Positions 9,030-21,070 of a DNA stretch of 64,000 nucleotides are shown here, one piece after another (position 1 is the first letter of the stretch; the number at the start of each line of letters is the position of its first letter). The translations under genes and the position numbers were made by a program. This DNA comes from Benincasa hispida (lineage: Eukaryota > Streptophyta > Magnoliopsida > Cucurbitales > Cucurbitaceae). The stretch is from assembly GCF_009727055.1 (NCBI RefSeq), contig NW_024063779.1:248001-312000 (forward strand), in the 5' to 3' direction. The notes beneath the pieces were generated by a model. The model did no database searches. It was not told the DNA's origin and saw nothing but the letters and a program-made list of their open reading frames with translations.

Positions 9030-12000
9030 CACGAAATTAACTAACAAACATACTAAAGTTGTTAATGGTGTTGTGACCAAATAATGGTAACTAAATGTTA
9101 TAGTAATAAGAGTTATTCTGGTATAATTTTTTGTTGAGATAGTGTAATTCCAGTGAAGGAATATTTGATCTACCCTTTGGTGACACTTATTCTAAATTAT
9201 TGGAGTATTATTGCATTAAGCATGGTTATATGGTTCATAAAATTTAATGCTAAATTTGAATGAATATTTGATTGCATATTGGTAACTAATATATTTTATA
9301 TATTTTAATGTTATGTTCTTTTCTCTCGTCTTTTAATTTTGAGTTACCAATATAAGTCAAAATTGAGAAAAGTATTACTTGGAAAAGTACGATTAACACT
9401 CTAATAATGATTGTGTAACTTTTGAATTTTGTCTTTAATTAAGAAATGTTCTCAAAAGTCGTGTTGCTTGTCCATACACCATGTGATTAATGAATCACAA
9501 TTGGAGAGATAGCTTATATTTATCTTCTAATTGACATAATGGATGTCTAGCTTATAAGATAAAGGACAAGACAACAACATATGGGATGATAAAGTCATTA
9601 TAAGTAAAATTTAGATAATGATCTAAATAATCTCAACATTAAGTATTATTATCCAAGAAAATAAACCATCTTACTAGAGCTATATGAAGAAATTGTTTCC
9701 AAATTAGCTTGGAGAGTTATACAATGAGGTTTGAAAATACTACAATGAGAAGAACAATAAGAATAAAAGTAAATGTGATTTACTAGATTCTTGGTGGAGA
9801 ATTAAGATTCGTACCTAAATAGTTGAATAAAGATTCACTATCAAATGTTTCTTCATTACAATTAGATTGTAATTCTTGAAAAATACTTAATAATGTATAA
9901 TTGTTCCTACATGTTGGCATTGGGAAGCCCATCTCAATTAGTGCAGTGGGAGACATGAGATGTCATAATTGTTACTTATACTGAACATGGTGGTTTTATC
10001 ACCATATGAGAAATTCGATCTATTTTTTATGTAATAAATTACTTATTAATTCATATGCTATGAATTTTTTTATGTAATAAATTACTAATTAATTCATATG
10101 GTATGAATTTTTTATGCAATAAAGAATAATTTCAAAAGTTATTTGAAAATATGTTCATCCTCAAATAAGTACAATTAGTGTACATTAAAATGTTTCACAC
10201 ATAAAAATACTACATTATGAAATTCAAGATTACTGAATCCAAAATAGAAAGACAAATTATTTTCTCCTTAAAGATACTTGTCTTTGACAATTAAAGTTGA
10301 TTGTTATCAATTTTAATAAAATGAGTAGTACAGACAATTCTCTAAGAGTTAGAGTTGAATTACTTTACCTGTTTAAAGATCTTACCTTTCATGCAAGATA
10401 GTCATTGGACCTCATTGGAGAAGGGTAAATATCAAAGAACATATTTGACTTACACATGCTGACCCTAGTGGTCTGGTGAATGTAAAAGCCAAATAAACAT
10501 CATAAATATGTCATCAATTGGATTGATGAAAATTTATTGGGTGAGTATCTTTATCTAATGCAGCTTAAGTCTTTTCTTTGAAGAAATAAGTTAGACTAAA
10601 GTTCAAATCAATTAGACAAGTCTATCAAGACATATTATGTTTAGATCATAAAAGTACAGAAATTTCAATATTATGCCTAATTGAAATGAAATGGGATTAT
10701 ATCCTCAATCTTAAACATTAGATACAATTTAGGTGAAATAAAAGAGAAAGATGACCTTGTTAGACTTGGTCATATCAATGATGGGTACTTTACTAAGCAC
10801 GATCATGTCATTTATAAATTATATATAATTGTCATACTCTGGTTAGGACGTACAATTGAGATTGCATTGTGAACATTATTCCCTCCAAAACTATCTTGGA
10901 GACAATTTTGGATTATTGAAATGTAATAAAGCTAGTTTACAATATTTCAAGATTTGGATATGTTAAGATGCATATGTTGAAAAAACCCAACAAGGAAAAT
11001 ATATGTTAAAAAATATACCTATATGTAGGTTGTCCTCAAGGAGAAACAACAATGGTCTTTTATGCAATCCTAAATAAAACAATATGTTTGTTTAACAAAT
11101 ATTAATTTTATAAGGAATGTCAAATAAAAGACTTCAAACTTTTACTAAGTTTAAATAGTGTTGGTATTTTAGTTCCAAGTAAAGCCACTAAATAGTTAAT
11201 AAGTGTTATTAACTATTTAACTATATTTGACTGTCAAATGAATCCTATTCAAATAAGATAAGCCTTCATCGTAGTGGGAGAGTTATTGGATAACTCAACC
11301 TTTACTATGACTTAGTTGAAGCCAAAGTTGTCATATTAGTTGAAAAATTAAAGGTTTATTATCCTCAAAGTTGAGTTGATGGATTTTGACAAGGATTCCA
11401 TGTTCAAAGTTTAAAATCGAGATAGAATCTATGTACTTCATCTCAGTCTGGATTTGTAGATTTTCCTGATGGGGTAAAACCCATGGGATATGAATATATC
11501 TACAAAAGTGACAACTATGTGTAGATAAGAAGATATAGATCTTCAAAGTAAGACTCGTGGCAAAGAGTGAAGTCTATTGAGAGAAATTAGACTGTGGGTC
11601 AACTTTCTCACTCGTCACCATAATAGTCTATGTATTATTCACTATTGCATATGAGATATGTAAAATGAATGTTTAAATTATTTTATGAAAAGAATTTAAG
11701 GAATGCATCTACGCAAATAAATAGAGCAGTTTAACTTCTAAACATTAAATGCAAAGAGTCTACATAATTGTATATGTTCGTTTGAAACATGAATTAGAAA
11801 ATTAGAGATCTTTGAATATAAGGTTGGTAAGAGTTATCATAACTTATGACTTTGTACAAATATTAATGATCTTGCGTACAAAAGAGAGTCATTAATTGAC
11901 AAGTGGATATTTCTCATGTTTTATATTATTGACATATTACTCATTGTGAATAATGTAATATAACATAAAAATTGACTACCTAACCACTTAGAGACATAAT

Positions 12001-12767
12001 GTTAAGTGAGTCTCAAGCATCTTACATTTACAAAATGTTTGTTAAGATTAGATGCACAACTTCTAAAAGAATGATAATGTATCATTCTAACGTGAAGTTA
12101 AGTCTAAGGAAAAGTATTCTAAGATACCTCAAGTGTTGAGAACAAATGACTAATTATCTTCTCTTAGTAGGAGATAATTAATGCCTAAATGGGACTTAAC
12201 ATACAATTGGTTAGTTATATCGGTTATATCAATGGTTTGACCATTGAGTACAAAATTTAGAACTTTCTCAAAGTATCTATGGATAGTGAGAAATTTTTTG
12301 TATAGTGTAACATATGAGTCTTATAGATTTAGAGAAATCTATATTAAGATAAAATTTATCCTATGTGGTGGAGAATGGTACACAAGACATTTGTTTTTGC
12401 TTGTGAAACAAAACTTTATATAGTCATACAATATCCTTAAAGATCTGAAAGTGTTTTAGTTCTTAGTTAGTCTATCACACTTTATGAGATAATAGTGATG
12501 CAAAGACTAAGACTTAGGATATTAATAAACACCAATTTCTAGGATAAAATATATTGAGAGAAATTATCATAGTAGTGACCAAGATGACTTTAAATGATTT
12601 ATATAAAAGGACTCTCTATGCTAAAAAGTTGAAGTCACCTAGAATGTCTTGGATTACGAGACATATATCTTCTTCGCTAGGGTAAGTGCGAAATCATGTT
12701 GGGTATAGAATATGCCCTAGGATACATTTCTCATCGATTTTTACTAACTTTAGTGCAAATGAGAGAT
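9030..12767 (+). pseudogene. Degraded Ty1/copia internal region (C1)
   Basis: No open frame of useful length remains, but the region is colinear with the second degraded copy at 58021-61484 (for instance 'atggtaactaaatgttatag' versus 'atggtaactagatgttatag', and 'gtgggagagttat', 'ggataactcaacc'). Its start matches, inverted, the copia leader at 26440-26600. Around 11400-11560 the translation still resembles the start of a copia RT (a DLPDGVKPMG-like block). The 3' end runs into a purine-rich tract and the LTR at 12768. Many internal stops; certainly dead. Confidence 0.65.
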
Positions 12768-14687
12768 TATTGGGGTTTGTGCCTTAGAACCTTATAATCG
12801 ATTAGTTTATTGATTTAAATATTACTTATGCAATATTAATTTATCCACTAACCAAAAAAATCCAAGGTCATCATATGTAGTCATGAACAATATGTAGTTG
12901 ACATACAAGGTGGATCATGTTCAAGAGATAACCTAAAATGTCTATAGTATATGGATAAAGTTGGGTATCTTATCCTAGTAACACTACGGATATGACCCAG
13001 TTTGTAATAGTTACAAATGGTTTGATCCAAAGCATTCATGTGGAGACATGTGAGTGGGGATATCTTATACAAAGAGTTTGTATAAGACAGGATCGGGAAA
13101 ATTTTATCTATCTTTGTAAATCCATTAATTAATGAGATTAATATTTCATAGGATGATCATGTGCAACCCAATCTTAATCCCGAGTGATTTATGAACTCCT
13201 GTCTTGAGGTCAGTTCTTTGATTTGCATGGGCGAGAGTGACTCAAGTTGTCGACTCAATAAGCTACCATTTTGAGGATTTGACTAATTGGGGAGCTGGGA
13301 ACATAACTTCACAAAATGGAATTCGTTCCTTCCCGCATAGGTTAAATAGATGAGCAGTTCCCTTAGTGATAATTTTGGGTCTTGAACAAGGGACCCCACC
13401 CTCTCACTGGCCCGAGAGGAACTTAGTTTGTGGTTGGATCATAAACAAATCATTCATTAGAGGAATTGATGGTACTTATAGAAAAGAGGTAATTACAGAG
13501 GTAAAACGGAAATTTGACTTAGCAGTAATTATGAACAACTCATGAAGAATTGAGTTTTTTATACTTATTATATCCATGGACACAACTTGTCGTGCATAAG
13601 AGTTCAACTATGGATTAGTGGTTTTCCTAGTTAATGAATGAAGTTTAATTCAATTAAATAGTTTAATTAATTAATCTCAGACCATTGGAGCTTATAATCT
13701 ATAGGCTCATAAGGTTCTCTAGCTAGCTCACCATGGACCAACAAGGATCAATTGATGACTGAAAGAAAATTTAAAATTTTCAAATTTTATGAGGAAAAAT
13801 ATTTACCGTATTAGATACAATTAATTACATGATTTATTTGTTCTTTTTTTTTTTAAATTTTGAATCAGGTTCAAATGATAACTTTAGAATATGAAGAATT
13901 AAATTATTTGAATATGATTCAAATAATTAATTATTTATTTAGATAAGATCCATATAAATAAATAAATTATTTAATTTTAATAAAATTGGAATTAAATAGA
14001 CAATGGGAGAATTAATTTATTTGAATATGATTTAAACAATTAATTGTCTGGATGAGATCCATATAATTAGGTTATTTAATTTAAATAAGATTTGAATTAA
14101 ATAATTGGAGGTAAATTTAATTAATTAATTTCAATTGGATTCAAATATATAATTAGTTAATTTGAATGAGATTCAAATTAAAGATTTTGCAAGAGATAAA
14201 TATTTAAATATGATTTAAATATTTTAAGCCATTTAATATGAGATATTATTTGGGTAGATATTTATTGATATTGGATATTATTAAATATTTAGAGTAGCCA
14301 TACAGTTCTATAAATAAGGCCCTTGGGAGCACTCATGAAAAATACCCTTTCTACAAGAATAATCTGTAAGATTACTCTTAAACTCCCTCTAGAAATTCTC
14401 CCAATTTTCCTAGAAAAGTTCTAAGAAAATTTTTCTTCCATATTCCATTTGATTCTTCCAAGAAGCACTTCCCACAAGCTGAATCCTTGTCAGAGTCATA
14501 GCAAGGAAGATCTATTGGAAATAGAAGAATTTCAAGGAGACTATTTGTTTGAGGAAGAGTTTTTTTGTTGTGTTTGTGGTTCGACAAAGGTAAGTCGCTT
14601 AACCTTCTCTTAATTATTTGTATTTTTAATTATTTCAAGAATCAAAGAATGCGATCACGTGTTTCCGCGGGGATTCAATTTCGTTCA
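12768..14687 (+). repeat. Ty1/copia LTR, family A, 3' LTR of C1
   Basis: Starts 'tattggggtttgtgcc', a mutated form of the family start TGTTGGGGTTTGTGCC seen at 26989. It follows a purine-rich tract ('gcaaatgagagat'). It ends at 'ttcgttca', giving about 1.92 kb, close to the A1 LTRs. The interior contains the family's signature blocks ('gggaactcc'-like, 'cattagaggaattgatggtac', 'ccattggagcttataatct'). The 3' boundary is inferred from the length and the CA end. Confidence 0.7.
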
Positions 14688-15173
14688 AGCTGTAACCAGT
14701 TTGTCTAGTTTTTCTTTTAAGTTCTTGCAAGATGTTAAAGCATTGACTTTGAAGCAAAGCTCCAAGATTGGCCCTATTTCTTTCTATGAACATAAATTGA
14801 ATGAGGATTAGAAGGACCAATATAATATTCTTTCCACCATCGGCAGAATCAAAGACAGTGTCAACATTTGACATCTCATGACTACAAAGTTGCTTTACAA
14901 GAGATACGATCTAAAAGAAGTTCAAGAATAGTAACATTATTTTCCTCTCATTACTTTAAAACTGCTTTACAAGGATTTGATTTGAATTTGAGGACTAATC
15001 CTTCAAAAGTAGAAGAAGATGATATAAACTATCTAAGGCATCAAAATATTAACTATATTTATTTGATAATATTGATGTAACTTTACTATTTTCCCATTTA
15101 ATCTTTTTTATGTTACATTAAGTAGGGGTTTAAAGTTTCTCCTTTCGGTTGTTTTGATAAGTGAAGTTTTTAC
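14688..15173 (+). other. Unrecognised sequence between two LTRs
   Basis: This is flanking DNA between C1 and the solo LTR at 15174. One plus-strand frame around 14720-14860 reads as plausible protein (LQDVKALTLKQ, then SKIGPISFYEHKLNED) before a stop, and 14868-15080 is an open frame of 70 codons. I do not recognise either. They could be a relic of a host gene or an older transposon. No splice or start signal could be supported. Confidence 0.3.
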
Positions 15174-15817
15174 TGTTGGAAATTGGCAATTTAAACTAAA
15201 ATGTGGAAATGATTAACACCAATGGATTCTAGTAGGATAATTAAATCAATGTCAAGATATATATAGTAAAGGAATGAACACTTACTTTATGATTCTATGA
15301 TGAATATCTGAAATTCTTTAAATCAATAATCTCCAATCCCAATACCTTGTATTCTTTAATTCGTCCTTTGATGATATAAAGACTTGTTTAATTCAATGAA
15401 TTAAACTTTGACTGACAGAGAATGTGTTATTCTTTTGGAAACAAAAACCATGTAGATATTGTGGGAGTCACATGGAGAAGAATTATCTATCACCTATATA
15501 TATAGGCAACTGTCACACATAAGTAACTTCCCACATTTCGGGTAACTACCCAATGACCACTAACTTAGATAACTACCTACATCCCAGGTAACTACCAACT
15601 CGCCCACTACATGGATAACTACCCATGATTAATCCCTCTATTTTTTCAACTTCACATAACACCATTCAAATTTATACATTTCACGGTATGGGACAGAGGG
15701 ATTTACACCCAATAATTGTCTCTTCAATACTACACTAATCATCACCATGTGTACAACAATAGCAATTATCATTTACCTAAATTATATGAATCAACATAGA
15801 AATCAAAATTTCTAACA
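15174..15817 (-). repeat. Solo LTR (Ty1/copia-like) with target-site duplication
   Basis: On the minus strand it begins TGTTAGAAATTT and ends AATTTCCAACA, giving good terminal inverted repeats. The flanks are tttac (15169-15173) and tttat (15818-15822), a 5-bp duplication with one C/T difference. Length is 644 bp. A TATA-like run (CTATATATATAG) lies near 15495-15510. No primer site or internal region adjoins either side, as expected after LTR-LTR recombination. Confidence 0.75.
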
Positions 15818-16022
15818 TTTATGATGAATTGACTTTGGCTATTGTGCTTATTTCAAGTTTAGCCAAGAGAACTTAATTTTACAATTAATATGTTAGTTGC
15901 ATGACAAGAACATTCAAGTAGAATTGATCATCCTATTCTGTAGAGTGTTCGAATCTTGGGTCAAGGAACTTGATATTTGTCTCAAGAGCATTGATCTTAA
16001 GGCAATCCTTAGGGTTGAAATC

Positions 16023-16708
16023 TATTGGAACCGATACCCTCTGATGGATAAAATATGGTAGAAACAAACAGTCACAAACAAAATTAGTCAGAAAATGGAA
16101 CCTATAAAATAGAAACTTGTTACAGGCTGAGTCGCAGATCTCGCTCTCTTTAAGACGTTTTACAACTTTGCCCAAGTGTGTAAGAAGTTCTACGGAATTT
16201 CCACATCATCCTCAGAATAAAACAACCCAGAATATATAAATATATCTCGATCGGAGCTACATTGAACCTGACTGAAAAACTCACACCCTTTAAGACTGAG
16301 ATGCTCGAAAAACCAAAACAGAAAGTGAAGAAATCAAAAGGAATCAAGAGAGACTGTGAAAAATGAGTTGTGAAGATTGATGAAAGGCCCACACCTTTTA
16401 TAGGCCTCGAAGGCCAACTACGGAGTGAAACCGCCAGGGAGAGAAGCATGCCCAACCGTAGAACATGTGTGTAGAATGGAGATGGATGACTGGAACAGTA
16501 ACGTGAGTGGAAGACTGAAACGACTAAAACCATTTTGTTTTATTTATTTTAAAACAAACAAAATAATAAATTAAAATAATAATTCTTTTTTAATAAAAAA
16601 AATATAATCACATACACATGTGCCTCGCCTCGCCACGCCACACAACACCCGTCCGTTCGACCGACCAGACGGACGGCGGCGACGGCGCCGCGTATGGGAT
16701 GTCTACCA
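16023..16708 (-). repeat. Ty1/copia family B, 3' LTR of B1
   Basis: Matches the 5' LTR of B1 (34389-34820) and the B2 LTR (39355-39695): 'gagatgctcg', 'aaaacaaccc/ctaaaatatata', 'tacaggctgagtc', and the end TTCCAATA (TTCCAACA in the other two). It is about 250 bp longer than the 5' LTR because of an AT-rich stretch and a GC-rich block near 16620-16700 ('gacggacggcggcgacgg'). The exact boundaries are approximate, and no matching target-site duplication was seen for B1. Confidence 0.7.
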
Positions 16709-16780
16709 TTCAGGTTGGGTGGACTGTTTCTTAGGATTTTCAATTTATAGGTTGCGTTTTCCTCACTGTGATTCTTCTCT

Positions 16781-17418
16781 CTATAGGCTTAAGTTCCATT
16801 CTTTTTTAGGTTTTGAAAACCCTCTCTCTAGCAGTCCTCTCGTCAAAAGATCTGCCAAGTTTTCATTAGTTCGTATAGGATCCACTATAACTGCACCAAT
16901 ATTGTGGAATTCTCTAATGGTACTGTACTTACGACATATTTGTCGTCTCTTTCCGTGGTAGTAACGGTTCTGAACTTCTATGATTGCTTCAGTACTATCG
17001 CAATGGATCAATATAGCTGATAGCAGACTTTTAAGCCAATCTGCTTCTTAACTAGCTGTTTTAGTACTATCATTTCTGACTCAATCATCAATTAGGCTAA
17101 AATAGTCTGTTTCTTGGACTTCTAAAAGATAGCTCCACTACTATATTAAAGATATAGCCACTTGTAGCATTTGAATCATCCAAGAGGGAGTTTTAGTCAG
17201 CATCGTTGATCCCTTCCAAGACAATGAGAAACTTTTGATAATGTAATCCTAGGTTTTAGGTTAATGTAATCATAGGTTTTAGGTTTTCTTTAAGTACCGC
17301 ATAACCCTTTCTATAGCATTTCAATGCTCTATACTAGGTCTGCTTGTAAACCTACAAAGTAAGCCTACAACATAAGTTATATCAGGCCTAGTGCAGTCAA
17401 CAGCATATTTGAGACTAC
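16781..17418 (-). pseudogene. B1 RNase H domain, broken
   Basis: The C-terminal part is a clear copia RNase H: HCDSTEAI, then YHGKRRQICRKYSTI and ENLADLLTRGL (16781-17011). These include the catalytic Asp of HCDS and the closing Asp. Upstream on the minus strand (17012-17418) the frame is shifted and carries stops. It would degrade the RNA of RNA-DNA hybrids during element replication. It belongs to B1, upstream of its 3' LTR. Confidence 0.8.
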
Positions 17419-18448
17419 CTATGATGCTTGCATATCAGTTTCATTAACACTATCACTAGTGTTTTCAAACAACGTAACACTAGGATCATAAGAAGTATAT
17501 GTTGGTATACATTCAAAATAATTATATTTCTTTAGAATCTTTTCTCCATAGTGAGATTGATCTAAAGAAATTCCCTTTTCAGACCTAGTCACTTTTATGC
17601 CTAAGATTACATTTGCTCCTCCTAAGTCTTTCATATCAAAGTTTGCACTCAACATAGATTTTACATCATTTATGACGTGCAAGTTTGACTCAAATATTAA
17701 CTAGCATCTACATACAGACACAGGATAGTGCAAAGATTGTTTTCAAACTTGTAATAGATTCATTTTTCACTTTTATTAATCTTGAAACCTTTAGATAAGA
17801 TTAGGTTATCAAAATTTTCATGTCATTACTTAGGAGCTTGTTTCAGACCATAAAGAGATTTATCTAACTTGCAAACTTTGTTCTCTTGACCATGGATTAT
17901 AAAGCCCTCAAGTTGGTCCATATAAATCTCTTCTTCAAGTTAATTGTTTAGAAAAGCGGTCTTTACATCCATCTAATGCACTACAAAGTTATTTAGGGTA
18001 GCTTGAGAAAACAGTACATGGATTGAGGTAATTCATTGACCGGAGAGAAAATTTCAAAGAAGTCTATGTTTTCTCTTTGTCTAAAGCTTTTTGCTATTAA
18101 CTTGGCATTAAACTTGTCAACTGTTCTATCAGGTCTAAGCTTCTTCCTTAGGATCCATTTGCAACCAATTTCTTTACAACAAGGGGGTAGATCTACCAAA
18201 TGCCAAGTTCTATTTAGCTCAAGAGAGTCCATTTCATCATTTATAGCTTTTTGCCATAAGTTAGCATCTACAAAGGACAAGGCTTCTTTGAGGTCTACAT
18301 TATAGGTTTGGAAATCATCCCCAAAATCCTTGACAATTCTAGTTCTTTTGCTTCTTCTAGGTTCTAGGTTGGTTTCCTCTATAGAGGTAGGATTTCTAAC
18401 TATGATTAGACTACTTGATCTCGAGCCCCCATCATTACTTAATTTCAA
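17419..18448 (-). pseudogene. B1 reverse transcriptase, broken
   Basis: The N-terminal part (17993-18448) shows a copia linker (RRSKRTR), ALSFVDANLWQKAINDEM and the NRTWHLVDLP / GCKWILRKK blocks that open the RT domain. A downstream frame (17419-17682) has KSMLSANFDMKDLG and ILGIKVTRS. Between them, near 17700-17760, the catalytic YVDD region survives only as a damaged CLYVD followed by a broken codon. Stops and phase changes make it non-functional. Confidence 0.85.
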
Positions 18449-18479
18449 GAGAAATCTATCCTAAAAAAAGTTAGCATCA

Positions 18480-19056
18480 TTTGACTCAATGATCACTTGG
18501 TTTACTAGGTCATAGAACCTATAGGCTTTACTATTTATGGCATAACCTATAAAGGCACACTTACAGGCTCTACTAGCAAGCTTTCTTCTTTTAGGGTTTG
18601 GATACTTACAAAGGGTAGATACCCCCAAGTTCTAAAGTATGAAAAGTTTGGTTTCTTATTTCTGAGGGCTTCGTAAGGTGAAGTTTTGTTTTTAGAATTT
18701 GATATCCTATTCAGGACATAACATATGGTAAGGTAGATTTCACCCAACCTATAAGACGCGGCTCCTAAACTAAGTAAAATAGCAATTACTAGCTCAAGTA
18801 AAGTTCTATTTTTCTTTTTGGCTTTTTCGTTCATTTCAAGAGAGTAAGGTACAGTCTTTCCGTGTATTATTCCATGTGAGTTAAAGAACTCATTAAAGTT
18901 GTCTAAGTGGTACTCAGTTCCTCTATCACTACGAAGCCTTTTAACCTTTCTGTTAAATTGATTTTCTACTACAGTTACAAACAATTTGAAAGCATCAAAC
19001 ACAATACTTTTGTTTTTCAGCAAATATACAAAGGTGAAATCAAAGCAATCATCAAT
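18480..19056 (-). pseudogene. B1 integrase core, 3' piece beyond the A1 insertion
   Basis: Reads FIDDCFDFTFVYLLKNK, then LRSDRGTEY with the second catalytic Asp, then NRTLLELV and YEALRNKKPN-like blocks. It begins exactly where A1 ends. The preceding part of the same domain is on the other side of A1 (32815-33300, ending NGKGYFITF). The piece including the third catalytic Glu region (MNEKAKKKNRTLLE) has a substituted context (EMNEKAKKKN). Split gene, dead. Confidence 0.88.
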
Positions 19057-19061
19057 AAAAA

Positions 19062-21053
19062 TGATAGGATATATTAGCATACAACGAAGGCAAACAGAAT
19101 CAACAAGCACTCTAATTATATTTAGTTTGAGTTCTAAGCATGCTTTTGCAGAAAAATGAAAAGGTTTTCAATTTCAACATCCCTTTGATGAATTCTTCCA
19201 AACCCAAGCTGCTCTTCACATTAATTCAACTCCAAATTGACAGTGAACCACCAAGAGATCTTCTATACTATTCTCAACCTTGAATTTGAGTGGTGGAACT
19301 CAAATTGGAGTGAATATGGTGAAGGAATTAGAGAGGGCTTGTGAAGAAGAAGATGAAGTTGCAGAAAAACATTTTTCAGCCATTCTCACTGTCAAATTTC
19401 AATTTTTGAGAGTTTTTATCCATTTCTAACATGTAAAAACTGAACCTCATTTCCATGCCAGCTCCAAATATCAATTTTGAAGTGGGATTTGTGTGAATTT
19501 TTAGGTAGGACACCTCCTAATTGGTTTTTGTGGGAAAAACCCACTAAAACCCAGTTTTCCAACTTTTGATATTTTAATTTCAAAAATCAACTAAAATTTA
19601 AATTAATTAATTCATAATTAATTAAATTTAAAATATCAAAATTCCATTTCTCAAATTGAATCTAAAATTGAAAATCAATTTTATTTTTTTTCATTAATTA
19701 AATATATTTAATTAATTAATTAATTTAATATCAAATATTAAATGAATCACACACTTAATTTTAACATGAATCTTATCCATGTAATTAATATTTAAATAAA
19801 TATTTAAATATTATAAACTCTCCAATTTTGTTTAATTTCAACAAATTAAACATTAATTATATCAAATATAATTATACAAACCCTAATTTGAATTTGAACA
19901 TTTTCAAATTGAAATTCAATTTGAACAATTCAAATTGATGTCATTCAAAATTCACTCCATTTAATAATTCAAGGTGTTCATATTTTACGAGCTAGTAGAG
20001 GGACCTTATGGACCTACAGATCATGAACTCCAAAGATATAAGATTAATAGGTTAAAACTCTTCAGACCAAATTAATTAGTATTCGTTAACTATCAAGTCA
20101 TACCACTATAGTTCGAGAGTTGCATTCTCCTCACTGTAGATATATTTGTCTCCACATGGTTTAACCATAACCAGTAAGTTGACCTTTCACAGGTTGTTCG
20201 TAATAACTGCTAGGTCAATATATTGTTTTACCCCCGATATTATGTCTTGTTTCTTAAGTTCTTATTGATCCTTTAATGAACAATTGGTTTATGATTTAAT
20301 CACTAAACCAGATCCCTCTCGAGCCAATGAGAGGGTGGGGCCCCTTGTTCAAGACCTGGATTTAGTACTTAAGAGAACAACCTTTCTTCTATCCCTAAAT
20401 CGGGTAGACGTGAATTCCGTCTTGCACCCTATGTCCCTAGCTATCTAGTTGGTCTTACCCATGAAATGGGATGCTTATTGAACTGGTACTGATGAGCCAA
20501 CCATCACCCATGCAAATATAAGGATAATCCTGAATAAACAGAAGTTCATAGTTAGCTCAGGATTAAGATCGAATTACCTAGGTCATCTAAGCGAAGTAGT
20601 CAGCCTTAAACAGTAAACAGTGTTATAAAGTAATAGTGACTTATTTCTCGGTCCGATCTTATGCAAACTCATTGCATAGGACGCCCCCACTCCTCATGTC
20701 AATACATGACTAAATCAGGATCACTTCGTTTGTAGCACCTTTACAATAACTTGTAATAGCTATAGAGTATGCTGCATCCAATAGTGTTTACCAGAATAAG
20801 GCACCCAACCTTATTCATATACTATAGACCGTTTTAGTTATTTACTCGAACTTGATCCATCTTTATGTCAGTACATAAAGTTCAAGTATTCATGTGATAG
20901 CCATGGATCTTAGTTTATTGGATTTAGACTTTTACGAATGCAATTTAAAGATTGAATAACAACTTTATTGAAGAAATGTTGAATAACAACTTTAATTATA
21001 ATAGAATATGTTTAACTTTACAAACTGCGAGTTTTAGGACATACAATCCAACA
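19062..21053 (-). repeat. A1 3' LTR (Ty1/copia family A)
   Basis: On the minus strand it starts TGTTGGATTGTATGTCC at 21053 and ends ATATCCTATCA at 19062, 1992 bp. It matches the 5' LTR at 30886-32809 along its length. The adjoining host bases are aaaaa (19057-19061) against aaaag at the other end (32810-32814), a 5-bp duplication with one change. It supplies the terminator side of the element. Confidence 0.88.
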
Positions 21054-21070
21054 ATACTCCCACTTGGACT
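21054..21070 (-). other. A1 polypurine tract
   Basis: On the minus strand AAGTGGGAGTAT sits directly against the LTR start TGTTGG. This is the usual plus-strand primer sequence of copia elements. Confidence 0.75.

Noticed and set aside
14868..15080. 70-codon plus-strand ORF as a possible gene
   Set aside because: No recognisable domain, no promoter or splice evidence. Kept only as unassigned sequence.
16620..16961. Arginine-rich 113-codon ORF
   Set aside because: Overlaps the B1 LTR and, in antisense, the B1 RNase H. The arginines come from a GC-rich LTR block.
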